In this document: positions 48,860-56,793 of the stretch, piece by piece
Numbering within the stretch: the first letter of the stretch is position 1
Layout of the letters: the number at the start of each line of letters is the position of its first letter
NCBI GenBank assembly: GCA_963840435.1
Contig: CAWIYY010000021.1
Coordinates: 1 to 64,000, forward strand
DNA: 64,000 bases
Direction of reading: 5' to 3'
Source of the DNA: Bog-473 sp963840435
GTDB lineage: Bacteria; Actinomycetota; Acidimicrobiia; Acidimicrobiales; RAAP-2
Program-made: the position numbers and the translations under genes
Notes under the pieces: model-generated
Told to the model about the DNA's origin: nothing
Database searches by the model: none
What the model saw: the letters and a program-made list of their open reading frames with translations, nothing else

Positions 48860-51800
48860 TCAGGTCCCCACGTCGTATTGGCTCGTGGTGCAACCTGACG
48901 CGTAGATCTGTGGCGCATCTCCCCAGGTATCGCCGAATCCGATGCTGACACCGAGCGCGCCCCCACAGACGCCGATGCCGATGGTCGAGAGGACACCGGA
49001 GGCCGACAGGATGTTGACGCCGTCGACGGAGATCCCGCCGGAGACATCGATGTCGAATCCATTCGCACCGACGTCACCCGAGAAGGTGACGTTGGCGCTT
49101 ACGGGGATACTGGGACTGATGGAGAGGTCGATGGGGCTGTCGGCAAAGTGGAAGTTGAACGGGCTGGTCGAAATGTCGGCCTCGACGTTGGCCAGGTTGA
49201 TCGCGTTCAGGAACGTCAACGTCCCGCTGAACTGCAGTCCGAAACCGTTCCCTGCCTTGTTCCCGTTGTCGAAGCCACCTTGCTGGTAGGTGATCTTTGC
49301 GTTGAAGAAGAAGTAGTTGGTGGGACACGCGAGATACGGGACCTTGCTCAGCCCGGTGACGAGACCATTGTTCTGCGAGAGCTGGCAGGGCGTCGGAGGA
49401 CCGACCCCGAAGACCGGGTCGAGGACGACCTTGGTCACGTCCTCGGTGGTTGGGTCCAGGTCGATCTCACCGGAGAAGCTGTTGATGTTGAACTCAGGGC
49501 TCCCCTTGACCCCGATGCCGGGGTTCATGAGCTGGACCGTGATCTTCGACACTTTCGCCTCGGCCCCGGGGGTCTGCGAAATGGGTTCGAAGGTGACCGT
49601 GGCACCGAGGAGGCAGAGCGATGGGCCGCCCGAGCCCAACCCGAGGACGGTGTAGAGCTCTCCGGGGATCCCGAGGCAGCCACCCTGGACGACCGTGCCG
49701 TCGTCGTTGGTCGTCCAGTAGACGTCGTAGAACGAGACGCTGTCGTCTCCGGGAAGGTTCATGGTGGTTTGAGAGGGCGCCGCGTAATTGAGGTCGAGGC
49801 CGTCAGTGGCGTTCAGCTCCATGACGAGGGGGATGTCTCCCTGGTACCAGGGCGTGTCGACATCCATTTCGCCCACCATCACCGGAGTGCCGTCGACCCC
49901 GTCCACCTGGAAGTAGCGGTTGGCGGTCATGGTGTTGTTGGGCCAGTCCGATGTGCTCGGTTTGATCAGGGGGAAGGGCGAAGGCGGAAGGGTGGTGTTC
50001 GAGGACACCTCGATCCCGTTCGTCGGATCGGTGGTGCTCCAGGTCAGTTCCTGATAGTTGCCGAGGTAGTAGTAGTGGGCGTAGCCCGACGCGGCCACCG
50101 CGGTATCGACCGTTCCGTCCGAGTCGAGGATCGGCGAGTCGACGTAGGCGCTCACGTTGCTGCCGGTCACGGTGAGGGTGTCGGTATCGATCCTGAGAAT
50201 CGTCCCGGCCTGGGGCACCAACCAGAGGCCGGTGGGGGTGTTGCCTCCGGCCAAGGTGCTCGCCGTCGCCGGCACGAAGGACCCGAAGACCACCGGGGCC
50301 GTCGTGATCCAGCTGTGGGTGAGTTGCTGCATGCAGTCGGATGTGCTGCCGGGGTCCTGCCGGTTGAAGGCCTCGAAGTTCAGCCGGCTGGGACCGGTCG
50401 GGGTCGAGATGGTGGCCTGCTGCTGCTGGTTGCCATCGGTGCTGCACGAGACGATGGAGCTCGGGTCGAGAACAAGAACGTCTTCGAGTTCGCCGGTGTC
50501 CGCGTTGATCAGATTGAACTTGAGGGGGGTGTAGCGCTCGGAGCTTCCAGGCGGAGGTGAGAAAGAGACCTGGAGATCCAACGTCTGGTTGGTCCCAAGG
50601 GCAGGCGTGGTGTACGTCCCGCCCTCCAGGGCGCTGGTGACGTTCTCACCTCCGACGGTGAAGGTTGGATTGATGCTCGAGCCTGCGGCCAACGGATCAG
50701 CGGGTGTGTCGAGCAGAGGGCCGTTGAAGTAAGGCGAGGTGAACACGTCACGTTCCCAGGTGGGGAGCCCGGCGAGCGTGGGGCCGGGATCCACCATCTG
50801 GATGCGATAGGGGGTCGGACTGACTTTCTCCGAAGCGACCTGCAGGTCGAAGGTGTCGTAGGTCGACACGTACGCGAACTTCTGGCCAGTGGGGTCGCTG
50901 TACGCGCCATACGTGACCCCAGGCTCGTATCCGGCGGACGGTAGAGGGGGAACCCGGTTGGTCAATCCGTCATCGCTGACCATCTGGGTGATGTCGGACG
51001 GCTCCGGCTGGGGTAGGCCGGCGAGGCGGAGCTCGCTCTGACCCGTGTTGTAGAGCCCGACGACGACGACGTCCGCCAACCCCGACGGCAACGTGCTCTG
51101 GGAGGTCACCGAGATCGGATACCAGCCGGGGTGTCCGGCGAGAGCCGTGGTCGAAGCGGCCACGCTCATGGCGATGACAGGCGTGGGCGATCCCGGAGTC
51201 GGCAGCGTCAGGTCGAGGCCCGATCCCGTGATGGCCGCGGTGACGTCTGTCGAGGTGCCGTGCTGGAGCAAGGCATAGCTCACGTCAAAGTTGGAGTCTT
51301 GATTGGGCGCCTTCACGACCACTGCGTCACCACTCGGCCAGGCGCCCTGACCGCGATCGGCCAGCGTCACGTCGATGGTGGTCGGAGCCTGGTCGACGTC
51401 GTACTCGGCCTCCTGGTTGTTGCCATTTGGACCCAGGTACGTCTGCTGGTACACGTTCGCGCCGATCGGTAGCCCGTCGGGGCCGGTGAGGACTGCGTCG
51501 GGCCGATAGAAGTAGGTCGGGAACGTCACCTCGTAGGAGTCGATCTTGTTCGGGTCGAGTTGCGATGTCGCAGTCAAGATCACATTGGGTGTCGAGGCTG
51601 CCGTCGTCGGCCCGGCGTTGTCGGTCACGAAGAACTCAACGGCGTCGCTCTGGGGGATCGTGACGGAATAGGAGCCGTTCTTCAGCGCCGTCGTCACGTC
51701 GACGGGGTTGCCCAGGTCGCCGTAGAAGCCGGGTTGGGTGGCCGCCACGCTGAGGGAACTGGTATCGCCGGAGGCCTCCGCTATGGCCGCTCGTACCGAG

Positions 51801-54800
51801 AACGTGTCGCTGACGTCCCCGTCGTTCTGCAGGAATACCTCCTGGCTGGCTGAACCGGAGAGCTCGGTGGGCCGAGAGACAATCTGCGTCGCCGGCGTGG
51901 ACTCGAACACACCGATCCCGTTGTCCGGGTTGATCGTGTACAGGTCCGGACCCACCGAACCGGCGAGTTGCACGCTGGCAAAGTTGAATGCAGTCTGACC
52001 GTCGATCGTCGAGGTGAGCGTCACCTGGAAACTGAAGTACCCGGATCCCGATCCTGGGGTCAGCACAGCCCGTAGCGGCGGGCACGATTCGGGACCTGCG
52101 TAACAGGTGATCACTTCTGTGCCCGCGAGGACCGCCGAGGTCACGTTCAGAGAGGCCAGGAAGAATGTAGGGGTAACTCCGCTCGTCGAGCCGCCCTCCA
52201 CCTGCGCCTGGAGGAGGAAACTGTTCACCCCAGTTCCGGACATCCCGGCTTCAATGTCCACTCCACCCGCCGGTCCACCGTTGTAGAGAGGGGGTGAGAT
52301 CCCGAGGGAGTTCGGGAACGTGGCGCCCCCACTGCCGTCGGCCTGGGCCAGAGCCAGGGTTGGAGTCGAGGTCCCGTTCTGCACCTCGATCGGCTCTACC
52401 GTCGACACATCCGCGTTGTTGCCTGAGACAGCCAAGACTGGAACAGAGACGGTTGCCGGCGCGGGTTGGTTGAACGGGGTGAACACGATGATCTGTAGAT
52501 ACGCCGTTGCCGTGTTCGAGCCCGCTGGACCAAGGGTGGTCGTCAGACCTGAGCCGGTGACCTGGCTCGTGTCGTCACCTCCCTCGAAGTCGTACAAGAC
52601 CGGCCAGTCCGCGGTTGAGCCCGGTCCGGTGATCGTGACGGCATCGCTGACAGCGCTCTGGTTGGTTATCGCTTCCTGCAGCCTGAGCTCGGAGCCGCGG
52701 ACCCCTGAGGTGTGCGCGAGTTCGACCGTCCCGAGCAATGGGTCGGCGACACTGGTCAAATAGCCCGAACAGTTGTACTGGTTCAGGTTCAGTTGCGATC
52801 CGGCGTAGCACACGTTCGAGGACAATTGCGGGGTCGTGATATCGACCGTGACCGTCGCGCTTTGACTGTCGGCGGTACCGTCGTTGGTCACGAACGAGAA
52901 GGTGTCGGTACCGCTCGAGATCGACGGGGTGTAGATCAGGTCGGGCGCCGTCCCACTCAGCGTTCCGTGTTGTGGATTTCCCGTCACCCGGTAGGTCAGG
53001 GGCGAGCCCTGGAGCGAGGTGCCTGTAAGGGTGATATCCACCGGGTGGGGCGCGATGTCCTGGACGGTTTGGGAGTTGGCCGTCGGAGGGATCTCCACCT
53101 GCTCCACGGTGATGTCGATGAAGTCCTCCACCGAAGTGCGCGTACCGTCGGTGGCCTGGAACCCGATCTGGTCCGACCCCGAGTAGAGCTGATCGGGTGA
53201 ATAGCGTTCGTAGCCGAAGTTGAAATACCCGCTCGGGCAGCTCGGGCCGTTGCCCGAGGCGACTTCCTGATCGAGGGTGCCATGCTGCGGTGGCGAGGTC
53301 ATCGTGAATGTGATGGGCCCCTCGGGTGCCGTCGCACAGAGGTTGAGGCCGATGGAGCTGTCCTCGTTGACGGTGGCCGAGTAGCCGATTACCTGTGGCG
53401 TGAGGGTGGTCACGTTGATGGTGCCGGTAGCCGGAGCGCTGACCGTCCCGTCGCTGACGAAATAGTCGAAGGTGTCGGTTCCGTCTGACGTGAATGTGCC
53501 CTGGTTCGGCGAATAGGCGAACGTTTCGGCGGTGTTGCCCTGGTTGCAGGGGTTGACGCTGGGCGTCCCGAGGTCGGTCAACGTCCCGAAGAGCGGTCCT
53601 CCCGTGATGGTGAAGGTGAGTGACGAACTCCCAGATTCCGGATTCTCGGCACAGAGGACGACGTCGACCGGCGTGTCCTCTTGGGTCGAGGCAGAGACGT
53701 CGAAGGCGGTCGGCCGCTGGTGCATGACGACCGTGATGGACACCGTGTTCCCGAAGCTGACGAGTCCAGTGACATTGTCGGTGACGGCGTAGGTAAAGCT
53801 GTCAGACCCCGTGTACCCAGGATTCGGGGTGTAGATGTAGGCCTCGAGGCCGAGAGTCTGTGAGCAACCCGAGGTGGCGCTCGACGCGGACGGATCGGCG
53901 ACGAGCGTGCCGCTGGCAGTGCTCGTGGTGATGGTGAAGGTCAGCGGGTCTCCTGGAGGGCCCGAAGCACACAGCCAGAACGTTGAGGACGTCCCCTCCA
54001 ATGCGGTGAACGAGGTGGCACCGAACGCGAAAGGCGCCTCGACGACCGAAATGTCGACTGATTCCTGAGACGTGGACAATTGGGTGTCGGGATCCACTGC
54101 CGAGGCGCTGAGAACCACCGTCTCGGAGGGCAGCCCGGAGGGGTCAAAGGTCAGATCGGGCAGTGCCTCGTTGAGCTGCGCCACCGTGCCCGTCAAGTCG
54201 AGCGAGCTTCCCCCGCCGCTGCTTTGCTCCGTCACGAGCTGGGTCGGTCCGCTGGTGTCGGACGTCGGAAGGGCCAGAGTCCCGCCGCTCACGCTGAGGG
54301 TGACCTCGTCCTCGGTTGTCAGAGACGCGCCCGTGTCAGTCAACGAGATGCCGGACGACAGCCCGGCGGGGAAGGCCAGAGTTCCGGCGTTGGTGGCGAT
54401 GGACAGCGGGCTCGTTGGGAGGGAGAGCAGCGGCGGGGGGTTGTTGACGATGCCGTTGATCGTGACCGTTTCCGTGACCGGTGCCGACGCAGGTCCAGAT
54501 CCGGTCGGTCCGAGATCCCTGGCCGAAAGCGTGATGGTGGCGGTGGGGGTCGTGCCGCTTGGGGGGAAGTAGAGAAATTCGCCGACGGCCTCGTTCAGAT
54601 GCTGAACGCTGCCGGCCAGATCGATCTGCTGGTCTCCGCTCGCCGTTCCGTTGAGGAAGGAGACATTTGAGACCACCGCATTGTTCAAGTCGATGTTGCC
54701 GGTGGAGGCCTGGACGTCCAGCTCCACCTCGTCGGGATACGCCCCGGGTCCCACGGAGACGGCCGAGGACAGGTCGGCCCCCTGGACCAATTGCGCATTG

Positions 54801-55879
54801 TGGGAGATGGTCTCGTACTGCTCTGTCAGTGGCGCGGTGATCTCTGGGACCTGACCGCTCGCCCCTCCCGGGAGGATGTTGATGTCGACTTGAGCCGGCG
54901 CGCTGACGTTCCCTTCGGCGTCGTGGACGGTGAAGAAGAAGGGGTCAGCACAGGTAAACCCACTGATCCCGTCCGGGTCCGGGCAGGCCGTGGCAGGTGT
55001 GGTGTACACAACCGTTGCGTCGGTGTTGTCCACTTGTGTGATCGGTCCGAGTGTGCCGAGGGTCGGCGGTGTCGAGATCGAAAACTGCAACACGTCCCCC
55101 GTTGGGTCTGACGACCCCGACAGACGAATGGTCACCGGATTGCCGGCGACGATGTGCGGATAGTCCGTGTTCTCCACCCGGTTGGCCGTGAGGGAGTAGC
55201 CAGGTGCGGGCACCGTGCCCGTTATCGTCACGTTGGAGATGGCCCACGTCTCTGAGGACGCGCTGGACGTGTCGCCGAACGAGGTCCAACGGAACGACAA
55301 GGGCAAGTTGTCGTTTGGGAGGGCCACTGTGTGAAGCACGGGTACTCCGGTCTGGTCGCTCCCTCCGGCTCCGGCAATGCTGGCAAGCATGTTGAAGTCG
55401 CCGGTGTCGCCGGGAACAGAAGCCTGGTTCACGCTGACAGAGTCCCCCGAGGTCGTCGAGTCCGGGCTGAAGTCCGAATAGAACGAGAGGGTCAGGTTCT
55501 GAACGTTGGCCGGGATCCCAGAGACCGGATTGAACTCCAATTGGTCCAGGCCGACGGCGCCTCCGGTGAAGGAGGCCTCCGCGGCGCACCCGGTGGCCGG
55601 AGCCGTCACGGCGCAGCTCGACGACCACGTCCCTTCGGGTGCCGTCCAGCTCGTGGGGGGAAAGGTTCCTTCGGTGAACTCTTCATTGAGATACGTGAAC
55701 GGTGTGTCTGCAGAGGCAGGGCTCTGCGTGTGCACACTCAAGTACACGACGCCGGTGATGATCAATGCCAGGCAACTGAGGAGGCGGAGCGCGACCCAGC
55801 GGGCTCGGTTTCTTCGAGTGAACCGACCGTCCGAAAACGATCCGTCTGGATGCCCCATGCTCCGCAGCCGCCTGTTCAT
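48860..55879 (-). CDS. Giant secreted multi-domain protein with Ig/cadherin-like repeats
   Basis: About 2,339 aa from ATG 55879 (ATGs at 55939 and 55858 are alternatives). Basic N terminus, then a signal helix (WVALRLLSCLALIITGVVYL) with cleavage near SPASADT. A lectin-like first domain (about 60-210, with YLNEEFTEGTFPPTSWTAPE) is followed by bacterial Ig/cadherin-like units of about 90-110 residues. They share the wording FTIT...GTL and GSDSFTYAVTDN, at least five copies to about residue 1050. Later parts (about 1080-2330) are beta-rich, with NHL-free YTPxxGTDTF, CYAGSQLNLNQYN and a Cys-poor end, finishing ASGCTTSQYDVGT. No LPxTG or C-terminal membrane helix, so it is either released or held by partners. 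Probable adhesin or matrix protein. Confidence 0.88.
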   Translation of the reverse strand: MNRRLRSMGHPDGSFSDGRFTRRNRARWVALRLLSCLALIITGVVYLSVHTQSPASADTPFTYLNEEFTEGTFPPTSWTAPEGTWSSSCAVTAPATGCAAEASFTGGAVGLDQLEFNPVSGIPANVQNLTLSFYSDFSPDSTTSGDSVSVNQASVPGDTGDFNMLASIAGAGGSDQTGVPVLHTVALPNDNLPLSFRWTSFGDTSSASSETWAISNVTITGTVPAPGYSLTANRVENTDYPHIVAGNPVTIRLSGSSDPTGDVLQFSISTPPTLGTLGPITQVDNTDATVVYTTPATACPDPDGISGFTCADPFFFTVHDAEGNVSAPAQVDINILPGGASGQVPEITAPLTEQYETISHNAQLVQGADLSSAVSVGPGAYPDEVELDVQASTGNIDLNNAVVSNVSFLNGTASGDQQIDLAGSVQHLNEAVGEFLYFPPSGTTPTATITLSARDLGPTGSGPASAPVTETVTINGIVNNPPPLLSLPTSPLSIATNAGTLAFPAGLSSGISLTDTGASLTTEDEVTLSVSGGTLALPTSDTSGPTQLVTEQSSGGGSSLDLTGTVAQLNEALPDLTFDPSGLPSETVVLSASAVDPDTQLSTSQESVDISVVEAPFAFGATSFTALEGTSSTFWLCASGPPGDPLTFTITTSTASGTLVADPSASSATSGCSQTLGLEAYIYTPNPGYTGSDSFTYAVTDNVTGLVSFGNTVSITVVMHQRPTAFDVSASTQEDTPVDVVLCAENPESGSSSLTFTITGGPLFGTLTDLGTPSVNPCNQGNTAETFAYSPNQGTFTSDGTDTFDYFVSDGTVSAPATGTINVTTLTPQVIGYSATVNEDSSIGLNLCATAPEGPITFTMTSPPQHGTLDQEVASGNGPSCPSGYFNFGYERYSPDQLYSGSDQIGFQATDGTRTSVEDFIDITVEQVEIPPTANSQTVQDIAPHPVDITLTGTSLQGSPLTYRVTGNPQHGTLSGTAPDLIYTPSISSGTDTFSFVTNDGTADSQSATVTVDITTPQLSSNVCYAGSQLNLNQYNCSGYLTSVADPLLGTVELAHTSGVRGSELRLQEAITNQSAVSDAVTITGPGSTADWPVLYDFEGGDDTSQVTGSGLTTTLGPAGSNTATAYLQIIVFTPFNQPAPATVSVPVLAVSGNNADVSTVEPIEVQNGTSTPTLALAQADGSGGATFPNSLGISPPLYNGGPAGGVDIEAGMSGTGVNSFLLQAQVEGGSTSGVTPTFFLASLNVTSAVLAGTEVITCYAGPESCPPLRAVLTPGSGSGYFSFQVTLTSTIDGQTAFNFASVQLAGSVGPDLYTINPDNGIGVFESTPATQIVSRPTELSGSASQEVFLQNDGDVSDTFSVRAAIAEASGDTSSLSVAATQPGFYGDLGNPVDVTTALKNGSYSVTIPQSDAVEFFVTDNAGPTTAASTPNVILTATSQLDPNKIDSYEVTFPTYFYRPDAVLTGPDGLPIGANVYQQTYLGPNGNNQEAEYDVDQAPTTIDVTLADRGQGAWPSGDAVVVKAPNQDSNFDVSYALLQHGTSTDVTAAITGSGLDLTLPTPGSPTPVIAMSVAASTTALAGHPGWYPISVTSQSTLPSGLADVVVVGLYNTGQSELRLAGLPQPEPSDITQMVSDDGLTNRVPPLPSAGYEPGVTYGAYSDPTGQKFAYVSTYDTFDLQVASEKVSPTPYRIQMVDPGPTLAGLPTWERDVFTSPYFNGPLLDTPADPLAAGSSINPTFTVGGENVTSALEGGTYTTPALGTNQTLDLQVSFSPPPGSSERYTPLKFNLINADTGELEDVLVLDPSSIVSCSTDGNQQQQATISTPTGPSRLNFEAFNRQDPGSTSDCMQQLTHSWITTAPVVFGSFVPATASTLAGGNTPTGLWLVPQAGTILRIDTDTLTVTGSNVSAYVDSPILDSDGTVDTAVAASGYAHYYYLGNYQELTWSTTDPTNGIEVSSNTTLPPSPFPLIKPSTSDWPNNTMTANRYFQVDGVDGTPVMVGEMDVDTPWYQGDIPLVMELNATDGLDLNYAAPSQTTMNLPGDDSVSFYDVYWTTNDDGTVVQGGCLGIPGELYTVLGLGSGGPSLCLLGATVTFEPISQTPGAEAKVSKITVQLMNPGIGVKGSPEFNINSFSGEIDLDPTTEDVTKVVLDPVFGVGPPTPCQLSQNNGLVTGLSKVPYLACPTNYFFFNAKITYQQGGFDNGNKAGNGFGLQFSGTLTFLNAINLANVEADISTSPFNFHFADSPIDLSISPSIPVSANVTFSGDVGANGFDIDVSGGISVDGVNILSASGVLSTIGIGVCGGALGVSIGFGDTWGDAPQIYASGCTTSQYDVGT

Positions 55880-56225
55880 GATCAAAGGTCGCGGGCCTCG
55901 CCAAGGACGTCCGAGCGAAGCGTCAACGTAACCCTGCATGTCGACAAAGCGACGTCAATTCTGAAGTCATTTCCAGCCGGATTTGTGTCTGCGGAGGCAC
56001 TTCAGGGACAACGTCCGGGACCACGACTCGACCTCACGCCGGCTTGTCCAGGAGAGCCGGCAGCTGAAGTGACGCAGAACGAGGGCATCGAGACGTTCAA
56101 CCAGGGCCGTTGCCCCGTTGCCCCGTTGCCCGGCGTCCTTGGCAGTTACAGGCCAGTCGTATTCGTTGTGGAGAGTTCGCTGACTATCGACCCGTCGCCT
56201 AACCCCACCTACGAACCTGGTCGGG
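55880..56225. other. Intergenic region with an 8-bp tandem repeat, no gene seen
   Basis: 346 bp between the 5' end of the giant gene and the 3' end of the GNAT gene (both minus strand). CGTTGCCC is repeated three times perfectly (56108-56131). CTGAAGT occurs at 55961 and 56064 and inverted at 55999. I recognise no coding region here, and no convincing -10/-35 pair for the giant gene. Confidence 0.5.
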
Positions 56226-56705
56226 CTATTCGGGGCCGAGTGGAAGGAACAGGAGACTTCCATCTCCGCCAAAGCCCAGGCGACGGTAGAACGGGAATGA
56301 AGGCGGGCTCGGATGAACGGATAGATATTCCAGGCCCATCTCTTGGGCTCCTTCGATGAGGTTTCCGATCAACAGAGTTCCCAGGCCGTCGTCCCGATGT
56401 TCGGCCACGACATACACGCTCTGGACGTTGCCAGACAGCCTCGTCCACCTTTCAGGCCCAGGAATCCGTTCGATGATCACGAGCCACGCCATGCCCACGG
56501 CAGCGCCGTCCAACTCGACCACGAAGGGCAGATGCGTCCCGCGATGTTCGGCCATCCAGGCTCCGAAGTCGCTTCGAAACCGGTCCGGATCCCCCTGTTC
56601 GCCTCTTTCCACCGCCCGCCAGGTCCATCGCAACCGTGCCAGCTCCTGAACATCGGAGAGATCGGCTCGGCGAGCCGAAGCGGTTCCTTGATGGCTGGCA
56701 CCCAC
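56226..56705 (-). CDS. GNAT-family N-acetyltransferase
   Basis: About 159 aa from GTG 56705. Acetyl-CoA fold: TASARRADLSDVQELARLRW (beta1/alpha1), FVVELDGAAVGMAWLVIIER (beta4 region), VQSVYVVAEHRDDGLGTLLI (motif A, with the R/Q-x-x-G-x-G/A pyrophosphate loop as HRDDGLG), and MGLEYLSVHPSPPSFPFYRR, LGFGG (motif B). The start is uncertain: an in-frame ATG at 56801 would run into the divergent rhamnosidase gene, and the GTG at 56705 has no clear ribosome site. Substrate unknown. Confidence 0.82.
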   Translation of the reverse strand: MGASHQGTASARRADLSDVQELARLRWTWRAVERGEQGDPDRFRSDFGAWMAEHRGTHLPFVVELDGAAVGMAWLVIIERIPGPERWTRLSGNVQSVYVVAEHRDDGLGTLLIGNLIEGAQEMGLEYLSVHPSPPSFPFYRRLGFGGDGSLLFLPLGPE

Positions 56706-56793
56706 GATGACAAGCTTTGCACCCGGTCCCCGACTCGCTGGGCACCCGCTGTCAAATGTCGAGAGGACCCTTGTCTCATACTCTTGGGTTCCG

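Noticed and set aside
56707..56793. Longer N terminus for the second rhamnosidase
   Set aside because: It would place 29 unconserved residues before the signal peptide and overlap the divergent GNAT control region.
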